Below, in pieces: positions 41,080 to 49,595 of a stretch of 64,000 nucleotides of DNA; the first letter of the stretch is position 1, and each line of letters opens with the position of its first letter. Where the stretch lies: assembly GCA_963677245.1 (NCBI GenBank), contig OY781921.1, forward strand, positions 4,402,001 through 4,466,000, written 5' to 3'. The DNA comes from Saccharicrinis sp963677245 (GTDB lineage Bacteria > Bacteroidota > Bacteroidia > Bacteroidales > Marinilabiliaceae). The notes below the pieces were generated by a model that was given only the letters and a program-made list of their open reading frames with translations, made no database searches and was not told the DNA's origin. The position numbers and the translations under genes are program-made.

Positions 41080-43547
41080 TGATGCAATCATATTTATTTA
41101 GCGAAGTAAGTCAGTGGATAGATTGCGAGGCAAATATTTCCAAAGATGTTCATTTTTCTCACCTTATTACAGATAGCCGTTCTGTCAGTGATCCGCAAAC
41201 GTCCATGTTTATTGCCATAAATGGGAAAAATCATAATGGTCACGATTATATTGAATCTTTATATCAACAAGGTATTCGCTGCTTTTTAGTTGAAAAAGAT
41301 TTTCAAATATCAGAGCAACTTACCGAAGCTAATTTTTTAAAAGTAAATAATGCTTTAGCAGCTTTGCAACAATTGGTGGCTTTTAAGCGGAAAAAATATA
41401 ATTGTCCGATAATTGGGATAACCGGGAGTAATGGAAAAACTATTGTGAAAGAATGGATTTCACAGATGATAGGAAAAAGCAAGGTCGTAGTTCGTTCTCC
41501 TAAAAGTTACAATAGTCAAATAGGAGTTCCACTTTCTGTTTGGCAGTTAAATGAATCATGTGAAGTAGGTGTTTTTGAAGCAGGAATTTCTTTACCCGGA
41601 GAAATGGAAAAAATTGCTTCGGTTATTATACCGTCAATTGGTGTTTTAACGAACATTGGAGCTGCTCACCAAAAAAACTTCAGCTCGAAAGCGCACAAGT
41701 TGAAGGAAAAGCTCAATTTGTTTAAAGATGCACAAACCATAGTTTATAGAGCGGATGTTGATTTTATTCAAAATGAAATACAACAACTTTATTCAGGTAA
41801 GAATTTATTTAGTTGGGGAAAAGATAAAGGATGTACCATTCAAATCGTATCAGAATCTTTAGGTGCGAACAAGGCTAGTTATACGATTCAATACTTAGGG
41901 AAAGAAGATGTGTTGCATTTCCCTTTTTCAGATCAGGCATCTCTCGAAAATGCAATGCATGCTGTTGCTTGCATGCTGTTATTAGGTTATGATATAAGTT
42001 ATATAAATAAGTCTTTGAAGGGTTTAGTTCCGGTGGCTATGCGCATGGAATTAAAAGAAGGGATTAATAATTGTATCATAATAAACGATGCTTATAATTC
42101 CGATCTCTCATCGTTGGCAATATCACTTGATTTTTTAGTGCAACAAAGCAAACAGCGTACTTCGAAGCGTACATTAATTCTTTCGGATATTTATCAAAGT
42201 GGGATAGAAGATGATGAATTGTGCAGGCAAGTAAATGACATGTTGATGCAAAAAGGCATTGATAAACTTATTGGTGTAGGATCCGTTTTGCGCACAAATG
42301 CGAATTTATTTGAAATAGAAAGTTCCTTTTTTTCAAGCACAGATGAACTTTTAGAAAAACTGTCGTCACAAACCATAAAAGACGAGGCGATATTAATTAA
42401 AGGATCAAGGAATTTCGAGTTTGAAAAAGTCACCGAACTATTAGAAAAGAAACATCATCAAACCAGTTTGGAGATAAACCTTAATGCACTGGTTGATAAT
42501 TTGAATTACTATCGTTCAAAACTAAATGAAGGAACAAAGCTTTTGGCTATGGTAAAGGCTTTTAGTTATGGTAGCGGTTCTTTTGAAATAGCCAATGTAC
42601 TGCAACATCAAAAGGTAGATTATTTAGGCGTAGCTTTCGCTGATGAAGGTGTGGAATTAAGAAAGGCAGGAATTTCTTTGCCTATCATTGTCATGAACCC
42701 GGAAGCGAAAAGTTTTCCCATGATGTTGGCTTACAAACTAGAGCCTGAAATTTATGGTTTTAATGAGTTAGAGCAATTTGTTCACATATTATCACAGGAG
42801 GGAATTACGGAATATCCGGTTCATATAAAGTTCGACACGGGAATGAACAGGTTAGGATTTGTTGAGGCTGAGGTGCCTGAAATTATTCAACGATTAGCTA
42901 ATGCTCCTGAAATCAGAGTTAAATCCGTTTTTTCTCATTTGGTGGGAAGTGATGATGCTCAGTTTGATGATTTTACGAAAAATCAAATATTGAAATTTAA
43001 AGAATTCACTAATAAGCTGAAAGAAGCTTTAGGGTATGATTTTATCAAACATATTTTAAATTCAGCCGGTGTATTGCGATTCCCGGATGCTCAGTTTGAT
43101 ATGGTTCGGTTGGGAATAGGCATGTATGGTATTGGTGCTGTAGATCAACATAAATTAAGGGTAGTTACCCGATTTAGATCTTATATTTCTCAACTAAAAA
43201 GAGTGAAAGCTAACGAAACGGTTGGGTATAGCAGGAAAGGAAAGTTAGCTTATGATGCTGAAATAGCAGTTGTTCCGGTTGGGTATGCGGATGGTTTGAA
43301 TCGCAGATTGGGAAATGGCGTAGGACAACTGATGGTTAATGGTCAATTAGCTCCCATTTTGGGTAATATTTGTATGGATATGTGCATGATTGATGTAACT
43401 GGCTTACAGACTAAAGAAGGGGATGAGGTGGAAATTTTTGGTGCCGATAATTCGGTGATGGATTTAGCCGCATCTTTAGGAACGATTCCTTACGAGGTAT
43501 TCACCAGTATCAGTAGGAGAGTGAAACGAATTTATTATTACGAGTAA
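41079..43547 (+). CDS. murF-alr: Bifunctional MurF ligase / alanine racemase
   Basis: This 822-residue fusion has a MurF domain (about 1-450) that adds D-Ala-D-Ala to UDP-MurNAc-tripeptide and an alanine racemase domain (about 460-822) that makes D-Ala. MurF shows the ATP loop IIGITGSNGKT (about 112-122), FEAGISLPGEM and LTNIGAAHQ. Alr shows the pyridoxal-phosphate Lys493 in MVKAFSYGSG and the catalytic Tyr in ETVGYSRK, with PVGYADGLNR near the end. The fusion is known from Bacteroidota and joins the source and the use of D-Ala. An alternative ATG lies one codon later at 41082. It overlaps tdk by one base and is followed by a terminator. Confidence 0.96.
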   Translation: MMQSYLFSEVSQWIDCEANISKDVHFSHLITDSRSVSDPQTSMFIAINGKNHNGHDYIESLYQQGIRCFLVEKDFQISEQLTEANFLKVNNALAALQQLVAFKRKKYNCPIIGITGSNGKTIVKEWISQMIGKSKVVVRSPKSYNSQIGVPLSVWQLNESCEVGVFEAGISLPGEMEKIASVIIPSIGVLTNIGAAHQKNFSSKAHKLKEKLNLFKDAQTIVYRADVDFIQNEIQQLYSGKNLFSWGKDKGCTIQIVSESLGANKASYTIQYLGKEDVLHFPFSDQASLENAMHAVACMLLLGYDISYINKSLKGLVPVAMRMELKEGINNCIIINDAYNSDLSSLAISLDFLVQQSKQRTSKRTLILSDIYQSGIEDDELCRQVNDMLMQKGIDKLIGVGSVLRTNANLFEIESSFFSSTDELLEKLSSQTIKDEAILIKGSRNFEFEKVTELLEKKHHQTSLEINLNALVDNLNYYRSKLNEGTKLLAMVKAFSYGSGSFEIANVLQHQKVDYLGVAFADEGVELRKAGISLPIIVMNPEAKSFPMMLAYKLEPEIYGFNELEQFVHILSQEGITEYPVHIKFDTGMNRLGFVEAEVPEIIQRLANAPEIRVKSVFSHLVGSDDAQFDDFTKNQILKFKEFTNKLKEALGYDFIKHILNSAGVLRFPDAQFDMVRLGIGMYGIGAVDQHKLRVVTRFRSYISQLKRVKANETVGYSRKGKLAYDAEIAVVPVGYADGLNRRLGNGVGQLMVNGQLAPILGNICMDMCMIDVTGLQTKEGDEVEIFGADNSVMDLAASLGTIPYEVFTSISRRVKRIYYYE

Positions 43548-43580
43548 AAAAAAAGAGGCTGCTCAAAGTGAACAGCCTCT
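43546..43580. terminator. Terminator between murF-alr and the TlpA-like gene
   Basis: AGAGGCTG at 43554-43561 pairs with CAGCCTCT at 43573-43580. On the minus strand a run of nine T follows, and on the plus strand a weaker AT-rich tail, so it mainly serves the TlpA-like gene. Confidence 0.8.
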
Positions 43581-43585
43581 ATATT

Positions 43586-44683
43586 TTAATTTAAAATTTC
43601 TTTAAGTTTTTCTTCAAGTGCAGAACCTCTTAGGTTTTTCGCAATGATTTTTCCTTCTTTATCTAATAATAAAGTAAATGGAATTCCAGTTACACCATAA
43701 GTATTCGCAATATCACCTGTTCCGTCGATAACTTGAGTCCAGGATAAACCATCATCAGCAATTGCTTTTTTCCAAGCAGCAGAATCACGATCTAAAGAAA
43801 CAGAAAGAACATCGAAACCTTTACCTGAGAATTCATTATATGCTTTAACCACGTTAGGGTTTTCCTGACGACAAGGACGACACCATGATGCCCAGAAGTC
43901 AACTAATAAAACATTACCTCTTAATGAAGATAAAGAAACTTCATCACCAGTTACTGATTCTAAAGTAAAATCAGGAGCAAGGGCACCAATTTCAGTTGCC
44001 TTTTCTGCAGCAGCCGCTTTTTCTAATGGCTCAATTGCTTTTTTCAGATCAGCAATGTATTTGCTTTCTCCAAGGTTGCTCTCAAACTGAGCTATCATTT
44101 CTTTTAGTTCATCTAACTCAAATTCACTGGCAGCCTGCAAAGCCATGTGTGCACCAACAATATTGTCTGTATTTGTTTTAACAAAGTTGATAAAATATGC
44201 TTTTTGCTCTTCCATTAATTCATTTACTTCTTCGCGAAGCGCTTGCATACCATCTTTATCACCAGATCCCATGGCTTTTTGGTATTCATTATTAATTTCT
44301 TCCATTCTGGCTCTTCCTGGAACATCTTTAACAAATGCAGTATAAATGTCAGTAATAGAAGATCCGGTAATAACCGCTTCCTGAATATCTGCAGTATTAG
44401 CAGTAATGTTTATGTTAGCATTTTCTCCAAAGAAAACAATGGGAACTTGTTGCTTGTCAATAAATATAAGATATAACTCAGGTTCAGTTACAGCACCGGT
44501 AAAAGTAAATTTTCCTTCTACGATGTCAGCAGTATCCAATGATACAGGCATTCCGTCTACAATATTTTTTAATACAGCCTTTCCTTCAGTAACATCTTCA
44601 AGCGTACCATTAATTGTATAGGTGGATTGTTGACAAGCAACAAATGAAATAGCCACTAAAAGGCCTAAAATAATTTTATTCAT
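43586..44683 (-). CDS. TlpA-like thioredoxin-fold lipoprotein with DUF4369 domain
   Basis: This 365-residue lipoprotein has a signal ending in SFVAC. The N-terminal domain (about 20-115, TYTINGTLEDVTEGKAVL and GKFTFTGAV) is of the DUF4369 type, a helical stretch rich in Glu and Lys follows (about 120-225), and the C-terminal thioredoxin domain (about 230-365) has DFWASWCRPCRQE with the redox pair CRPC and the cis-Pro in GVTGIPFTL. It is probably a periplasmic disulfide reductase. I chose the ATG at 44683 because it gives the lipoprotein signal; the frame runs seven codons further upstream. It lies 43 bases after meaB. Confidence 0.92.
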   Translation of the reverse strand: MNKIILGLLVAISFVACQQSTYTINGTLEDVTEGKAVLKNIVDGMPVSLDTADIVEGKFTFTGAVTEPELYLIFIDKQQVPIVFFGENANINITANTADIQEAVITGSSITDIYTAFVKDVPGRARMEEINNEYQKAMGSGDKDGMQALREEVNELMEEQKAYFINFVKTNTDNIVGAHMALQAASEFELDELKEMIAQFESNLGESKYIADLKKAIEPLEKAAAAEKATEIGALAPDFTLESVTGDEVSLSSLRGNVLLVDFWASWCRPCRQENPNVVKAYNEFSGKGFDVLSVSLDRDSAAWKKAIADDGLSWTQVIDGTGDIANTYGVTGIPFTLLLDKEGKIIAKNLRGSALEEKLKEILN

Positions 44684-44726
44684 TGTGTTTTTTTTAGTTG
44701 GCAAAAAGTGTTTGCCTTGTTGATAT

Positions 44727-45845
44727 TTATGGATTAATTTTTTTAAAGTAAGTATTTAATAGTTCCTGGGCAGCAGCAAAAGAACTTATTTCATCATTCA
44801 GTACTTTAGTCTTATAATTTTCAGTTAAGCTTGACAATTCAGGATTGTTATAAAAATTGGATTTAAGATTTTCATTAATCGTTTCAAACATCCAGTATTG
44901 CGACTGCTCATTTCTTCGCTGCGTAAAGTAACCATTTTCTTTTGTTTTTACGACATACTCCTTCACCATTTCCCATAATTCAGAAACACCCAAATTTTCA
45001 AGAGCAGAATAAGTTTCTACTCTTGGTATCCAGCCCGACTTTGTTGGAGGAAATAAGTGTAAGGCGTTGGTATATTCTGTTTTAGCCATGCGGGCTCTAT
45101 CTATATTATTACCATCAGCTTTATTGATAGCGATAGCATCAGCCATTTCCATTATGCCTCGTTTAATACCTTGCAATTCGTCTCCAGCTCCAGCCAACAT
45201 GATCAATAAAAAGAAATCAACCATAGAGTGCACGGCAGTTTCGGATTGACCAACACCAACTGTTTCAATAAAGATGGTATCAAAACCTGCAGCCTCACAT
45301 AAAATGATGGTTTCTCGGGTTTTTCTTGCCACACCACCTAAAGAACCTGCAGAGGGTGAAGGGCGAATATAGGCATTGGCCTCGCCAGAGAGTTCTTCCA
45401 TTCTGGTTTTGTCACCAAGGATACTTCCTTTAGACCTTTCACTACTTGGGTCAATAGCCAGTACTGCCAATTTTCCTCCTTGCTTAATGATGTGCATTCC
45501 AAGTGCTTCAATGGTTGTACTTTTTCCGGCTCCAGGAACACCTGTAATTCCCAAGCGGATTGAATTACCCGCAAATGGTAAACATTTTTCAATAATTTGC
45601 TGAGCGATAATCTGGTGGTCAGGTTTTGAATTTTCAACTAAAGTAACTGCCTGACTTAACAAGGTTATATCTCCATTTCTGATTCCTTCAAAGAACTCAT
45701 CAACAGAAGGTAGTTTTCTTTTCTTTCTTAAAAAGCGTTGAGCAGCAGCTTTATTAACTGTTTCAATATTTTCAACGCCTTTATTTACAATTAGATTTTT
45801 AAAATGAGGGTCGTTTTCTATATGGTGATGATCGTCCTGATTCAT
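44727..45845 (-). CDS. meaB: Methylmalonyl-CoA mutase-associated GTPase
   Basis: This 372-residue G-protein chaperone guards and reloads the cobalamin cofactor of methylmalonyl-CoA mutase. The P-loop GITGVPGAGKSTTIEAL is near residue 100, with the MeaB signatures AIDPSSERSKGSILGDKTRM, ETVGVGQSE, and INKADG (guanine specificity). The N-terminal helical region is somewhat long. The mutase genes are not in the window. With the carboxylase pair at 22.8-24.7 kb it points to a propionate/succinate pathway. The TlpA-like gene follows by 43 bases. Confidence 0.94.
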   Translation of the reverse strand: MNQDDHHHIENDPHFKNLIVNKGVENIETVNKAAAQRFLRKKRKLPSVDEFFEGIRNGDITLLSQAVTLVENSKPDHQIIAQQIIEKCLPFAGNSIRLGITGVPGAGKSTTIEALGMHIIKQGGKLAVLAIDPSSERSKGSILGDKTRMEELSGEANAYIRPSPSAGSLGGVARKTRETIILCEAAGFDTIFIETVGVGQSETAVHSMVDFFLLIMLAGAGDELQGIKRGIMEMADAIAINKADGNNIDRARMAKTEYTNALHLFPPTKSGWIPRVETYSALENLGVSELWEMVKEYVVKTKENGYFTQRRNEQSQYWMFETINENLKSNFYNNPELSSLTENYKTKVLNDEISSFAAAQELLNTYFKKINP

Positions 45846-45940
45846 ATTAAAAAGTAATGTTTAAAAATGCGAATTTACATTTTAATCTTTATAAAATTGG
45901 AATAGCTTACATTTTAATCCCTGAAAGAATATAAAACGTA

Positions 45941-45985
45941 AAAACGGAATACCTATGGAAATCGTCCATAAATATTCCGTTTTTT
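45941..45985 (-). terminator. Terminator after the DUF1573 gene
   Basis: AAAACGGAATA at 45941-45951 pairs with TATTCCGTTTT at 45973-45983, and TATGGA at 45954-45959 pairs with TCCATA at 45965-45970 above a two-by-two internal loop. On the minus strand a T tract follows. Confidence 0.85.
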
Positions 45986-46001
45986 AAATAGTAAAATATC
46001 C

Positions 46002-47084
46002 TTAGTTTGCTATCACCGTTCCTTGAATTCGCAATAAAATATTGCTGGCTAAAGGGTCGTTTGTGATTACAGTAACGGACTTATTTTGTCGTCCTTTTTT
46101 ACCAGCAGAATTAAATTCTGCGGTAATTGAAGTTTTTTCTCCGGGAGCAATGGTCGTTTTGGCTGGCTTAATTGCGGTACAACCACATGAAGCTTTCACC
46201 TTTCTGATAATAAGATCAGTCTTACCTGTGTTGGTAATGTAGTAGGTATGAGCTGTTTTATCTCCTTGCTTAATTTCTCCAAAATCAAAAACTTTATTGT
46301 CTACTTCAATTTTGGCAGCTTTGGCTTTTTGATCTGCGCTCCAACTAGCAAAATCTTCCTGGATATTGGCATTTACGCTGATTCTGTTTTTATAATTCTT
46401 TTCTCCATTTAAGGTTAAAAAGATTTGATCATAAACAAAACCCCAGTCGTTTTTGATTTTTGCATTGTACGTAGCTTCAATAACACCTTTCTGTCCGGGT
46501 TGTAGAACTTCAGGCTTAGCTTTTATCGTAATGTGCTCAGGCACTCTTTCAAAACTTATAGATATTTGTTTATCTGAAGAATTTATTAATTCAACAGTTT
46601 CTGATTTAGTTTCGGACGGTTCAATGCGAGTAAAGCTAATATGCGTTGATTTAAAGCGTAAATCCCCAACTACTCTTGGATAAATATCTTCAACCGTTTT
46701 AGGTTTTTGTAAAACTTCACCTGTAATTCTTAAAACAGTATTCGCTTGTTCTGTATTGGCGGTGACAGTAATCGTTTTATTAAAATTACCAGGTCTGTTT
46801 CTTGGGTCAAATGTCGCTTTAATATAACCTTTTGCTCCTGGAGCAATTGGAGTACGAGTCCACTCTGGTGTAGTACAACCACAAGATGCACGAACATTGT
46901 GAATAACTAATGGCAAACTTCCCGTGTTTGTGAAATTAAAGGAGTAGGTAACCTTACCGTTTTCTTCTTTTATTTTACCAAAATCATGAATTGTATTATC
47001 AAATGAAAAGGCAGGTTTTGACTGTTGCCCGATCACCAATGACAATTGCATTAATGCGATAAATAAAAAAACTATCTTTCTCAT
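46002..47084 (-). CDS. DUF1573 secreted protein
   Basis: This 360-residue protein has a signal peptide ending near residue 19 (LVIGQ) and no lipobox. Two DUF1573 immunoglobulin-like repeats (about 25-125 and 255-360) share the block ASCGCT followed by I-A-P-G-E/A-K and a strand such as TVTANTEQ or TVITNDPL. A third, divergent beta domain lies between them. Each repeat carries a conserved Cys pair in SCGCT. The family is frequent in Bacteroidota and its function is unknown; it may bind cell-envelope partners. Confidence 0.9.
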   Translation of the reverse strand: MRKIVFLFIALMQLSLVIGQQSKPAFSFDNTIHDFGKIKEENGKVTYSFNFTNTGSLPLVIHNVRASCGCTTPEWTRTPIAPGAKGYIKATFDPRNRPGNFNKTITVTANTEQANTVLRITGEVLQKPKTVEDIYPRVVGDLRFKSTHISFTRIEPSETKSETVELINSSDKQISISFERVPEHITIKAKPEVLQPGQKGVIEATYNAKIKNDWGFVYDQIFLTLNGEKNYKNRISVNANIQEDFASWSADQKAKAAKIEVDNKVFDFGEIKQGDKTAHTYYITNTGKTDLIIRKVKASCGCTAIKPAKTTIAPGEKTSITAEFNSAGKKGRQNKSVTVITNDPLASNILLRIQGTVIAN

Positions 47085-47489
47085 AATTATAAAATTTTGT
47101 TGCTAATTATTACCTCTATCTATGAATTAATAATTAATAAGTATTGTAGTTAGTTTTTACTCTGAGATGGAAATTCGATACAAATCTAATAAAACAAATG
47201 TTTCTGCATGATTTGAATTGATGAATTAACATCATATTAACGCTATCCATTTGAATATATATGCTGAAAGTGTTGGATTTCCTATATAAATACTAGGTGT
47301 GATTATAATCATGTTTTTCACAGTTGTAAAGCTATTAATATTGCCTTACTTTTAGATTGATAAAACAAATTCTAACCAAAGTCAACATTTTTTTATTAGC
47401 GTTGTTAGTTAATCGTTGAATCCATTTTATGTGATTCAACAATTCATGTTTTGGAATAATTTCATATTAAGCAAATATATTATAATCAT
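47085..47489. promoter_or_regulatory. Divergent DUF1573-lpdA intergenic region
   Basis: This 405-base AT-rich region has no gene that I can see. On the minus strand TAGATTTG (complement of 47181-47188) is a fair -7 element for the DUF1573 gene. On the plus strand TTG at 47324-47326, a 20-base spacer and TACTTTTA at 47347-47354 (one mismatch) could serve lpdA, which would leave a leader of about 130 bases. An eight-base inverted repeat, GTTGAATC/GATTCAAC (47415-47422 and 47433-47440), lies in that leader. Confidence 0.4.
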
Positions 47490-48881
47490 ATGCAATACGA
47501 TTTAGTAGTTATTGGAAGTGGCCCTGGAGGCTATGTTGGAGCTATCAGAGCTTCGCAATTAGGATTAAAAGTGGCTGTTGTTGAAAAAGCGGAGTTGGGA
47601 GGTATCTGTTTAAATTGGGGATGTATTCCAACAAAGTCATTATTAAAAAGTGCTTCTGTTTTTGAGTATATCAAGCATGCAGAATCATATGGAATAAAAA
47701 TAGAAGGAGAGTCAAAAGCAGATTTTGATGCCATGGTTAAAAGAAGTAGAGAAGTGGCTGATGGCATGAGTAAAGGGATTCAGTTTTTGCTTAAGAAAAA
47801 TAAAATTGATGTGATCAATGGTTTTGGAAAACTGGTTGATAACAAAACAGTAGAAGTAAGTAAGGAAGATGGTTCTAAAGAAAGTGTAAGTGCCAAACAT
47901 ATTATGCTGGCAACCGGAGCCCGAAGCAGAGAGCTTCCTAATTTACCACAAGATGGAGATAAAGTAATTGGATACAGAAAAGCATTAACACTGGATAAAA
48001 AACCGGAATCAATGATTGTTGTGGGTTCTGGAGCTATTGGGAGTGAGTTTGCTTACTTCTATAATTCAATAGGTACAAAAGTGACTTTGGTGGAGTACTT
48101 ACCTAATATTGTGCCTTTAGAGGATGAGGAAGTATCTAAACAGTTAGGGCGTTCCTTTAAAAAAGCCGGAATTGATGTGATGGTTTCTGCCGAAGTACTA
48201 AGTGTAGATACCAGCGGAGATAAGGTTAAAGCAGTTATTAAAACCAAAAAAGGAGAGGAAACTTACGAAGCAGATGTAGTATTATCAGCAGTAGGAATTT
48301 CTCCAAATCTGGAAGGCATAGGATTGGAAGAAGTGGGTGTTGCTGTTGAAAATGGCAAAATCAAAGTAGACGAATTCTACCGTACTTCAGTAGAAGGGAT
48401 CTATGCAATTGGAGATATTGTTCCGGGGCAAGCTCTAGCACATGTGGCTTCTGCAGAGGCTATCACGTGTGTTGAGAAAATTGCAGGGCATCATCCAGAA
48501 CCGATCAATTATGGAAATATTCCTGGTTGTACTTATACATCTCCGGAAGTAGCTTCGGTAGGAATGACTGAAAAAGCAGCCAAAGAAGCCGGATATGAAT
48601 TGAAGGTTGGTAAATTTCCTTTCTCTGCATCAGGAAAAGCAAGTGCGGCAGGACATAAAGATGGCTTTGTTAAATTAATATTTGATGCAAAATATGGAGA
48701 GTTATTGGGAGCGCATATGGTAGGAGCTAATGTTACTGAAATGATTGCAGAGCTGGTTGTTGCTCGTAAATTAGAAACGACTGGTTTGGAATTGATTAAA
48801 TCAGTGCATCCTCACCCAACATTGTCAGAAGCTGTTATGGAGGCAGCAGCAGCAGCTTATGATGAAGTGATACATATTTAG
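47490..48881 (+). CDS. lpdA: Dihydrolipoyl dehydrogenase
   Basis: This 463-residue flavoprotein re-oxidises dihydrolipoamide in 2-oxoacid dehydrogenase and glycine cleavage complexes. The FAD loop VIGSGPGGYVGAIRA is at the N-terminus, the redox disulfide lies in GGICLNWGCIPTKS (about 39-52), the NAD site is IVVGSGAIGSEFAYF near 178, and the catalytic His is in HPHPTLSEAVMEAA near the end. Length is normal and there is no lipoyl domain. It stands alone with its own long leader and strong terminator. It may serve the same glycine cleavage system as the gcvP gene at 33 kb. Confidence 0.95.
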   Translation: MQYDLVVIGSGPGGYVGAIRASQLGLKVAVVEKAELGGICLNWGCIPTKSLLKSASVFEYIKHAESYGIKIEGESKADFDAMVKRSREVADGMSKGIQFLLKKNKIDVINGFGKLVDNKTVEVSKEDGSKESVSAKHIMLATGARSRELPNLPQDGDKVIGYRKALTLDKKPESMIVVGSGAIGSEFAYFYNSIGTKVTLVEYLPNIVPLEDEEVSKQLGRSFKKAGIDVMVSAEVLSVDTSGDKVKAVIKTKKGEETYEADVVLSAVGISPNLEGIGLEEVGVAVENGKIKVDEFYRTSVEGIYAIGDIVPGQALAHVASAEAITCVEKIAGHHPEPINYGNIPGCTYTSPEVASVGMTEKAAKEAGYELKVGKFPFSASGKASAAGHKDGFVKLIFDAKYGELLGAHMVGANVTEMIAELVVARKLETTGLELIKSVHPHPTLSEAVMEAAAAAYDEVIHI

Positions 48882-48905
48882 AGATATTTGAGCTTATTTA
48901 AATAT

Positions 48906-48939
48906 GGGTTCTCAGCATCTAGCTGAGAACCCTTTTTTT
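48906..48939. terminator. lpdA terminator
   Basis: GGGTTCTCAGC at 48906-48916 pairs perfectly with GCTGAGAACCC at 48922-48932 around a five-base loop, followed by seven T. The T run reaches the stop codon of the convergent TM2 gene. Confidence 0.92.
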
Positions 48940-49291
48940 ATTTGGCACTTTTCAGATAAGCTTTTACTTCCATAGCAACTCTTTGGTTGTATTCAAATGC
49001 CAGAGATTTGTGATTTACCAAATCAACGATGGTTCCAATCAGGCATAAACCACCGGTAAAGAAGTATAAAATACCCATTCCAATCTGGTTAATCATGAAT
49101 CTTTGAATACCAGCAAATCCTAATAGTCCAACAATAGTTAATACAAGCATCATTTGCGGATCTCTGCGGCGAGACCTGTATATCATAGCAAACGTTTTAA
49201 TGTCTTCTTCATCATGATCTTTTAATAAATTATTGATGAAGGTAGCTTCTTCCAAATCTAGTTCAGGAAAGTAATTAATGATTTGATCCAT
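48938..49291 (-). CDS. TM2-domain membrane protein
   Basis: This 117-residue protein has a short N-terminal helical part (MDQIINYFPELDLEEATF) and a TM2 domain (about 50-100) with two membrane helices joined by a short loop, including GIQRFMINQIGMGILYFF and GGLCLIGTIVDL. The function of TM2 proteins in bacteria is unknown. I chose the ATG at 49291, as the longer frame reaches back over the preceding gene. It overlaps the DUF2752 gene by 17 bases, and that gene overlaps the kinase gene by four, so all three are one operon. Confidence 0.85.
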   Translation of the reverse strand: MDQIINYFPELDLEEATFINNLLKDHDEEDIKTFAMIYRSRRRDPQMMLVLTIVGLLGFAGIQRFMINQIGMGILYFFTGGLCLIGTIVDLVNHKSLAFEYNQRVAMEVKAYLKSAK

Positions 49292-49595
49292 GTTTATTAA
49301 TTTTAAATAAAGGGTTAATGTTAAATATCTTATAAATTCTAAAAATGAGTATGATAACAGCAAAAAAGCCTAGTGGATGACTTTTAAAAGCTTGCGTAAT
49401 TTCTCCTCTGAATAAAAAAGAAATAGAATGACCGATACCACATCCCGGGCAAAATCCTAAACCGCTGTTTTTTATAAGACACAGAGAATAGTGGCTTTCC
49501 TGATGAGGATCGGTAAAAATTAAAGCTGTTAAAGCAGCAACCCATATAAATCCTTCCAGTTGTTTACGGTTGATATGTATAGTGTAATGCGTCAT
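49275..49595 (-). CDS. DUF2752 membrane protein
   Basis: This 106-residue protein has two hydrophobic segments (about 15-28 and 73-90). Between them is the DUF2752 signature CPGCGIGHSISFLFRGE followed by AFKSHPLGFFAV. The CPGCG pair could bind a metal or form a disulfide. The function is unknown. It overlaps its upstream neighbour, the histidine kinase, by ATGA and its downstream neighbour, the TM2 gene, by 17 bases. DUF2752 and TM2 genes often travel together in Bacteroidota as I recall. Confidence 0.85.
   Translation of the reverse strand: MTHYTIHINRKQLEGFIWVAALTALIFTDPHQESHYSLCLIKNSGLGFCPGCGIGHSISFLFRGEITQAFKSHPLGFFAVIILIFRIYKIFNINPLFKINKHGSNH

Noticed and set aside
48906..48939. Attenuator or riboswitch after lpdA
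   Set aside because: It is an ordinary stem with a T run placed after a stop codon, so a terminator explains it.
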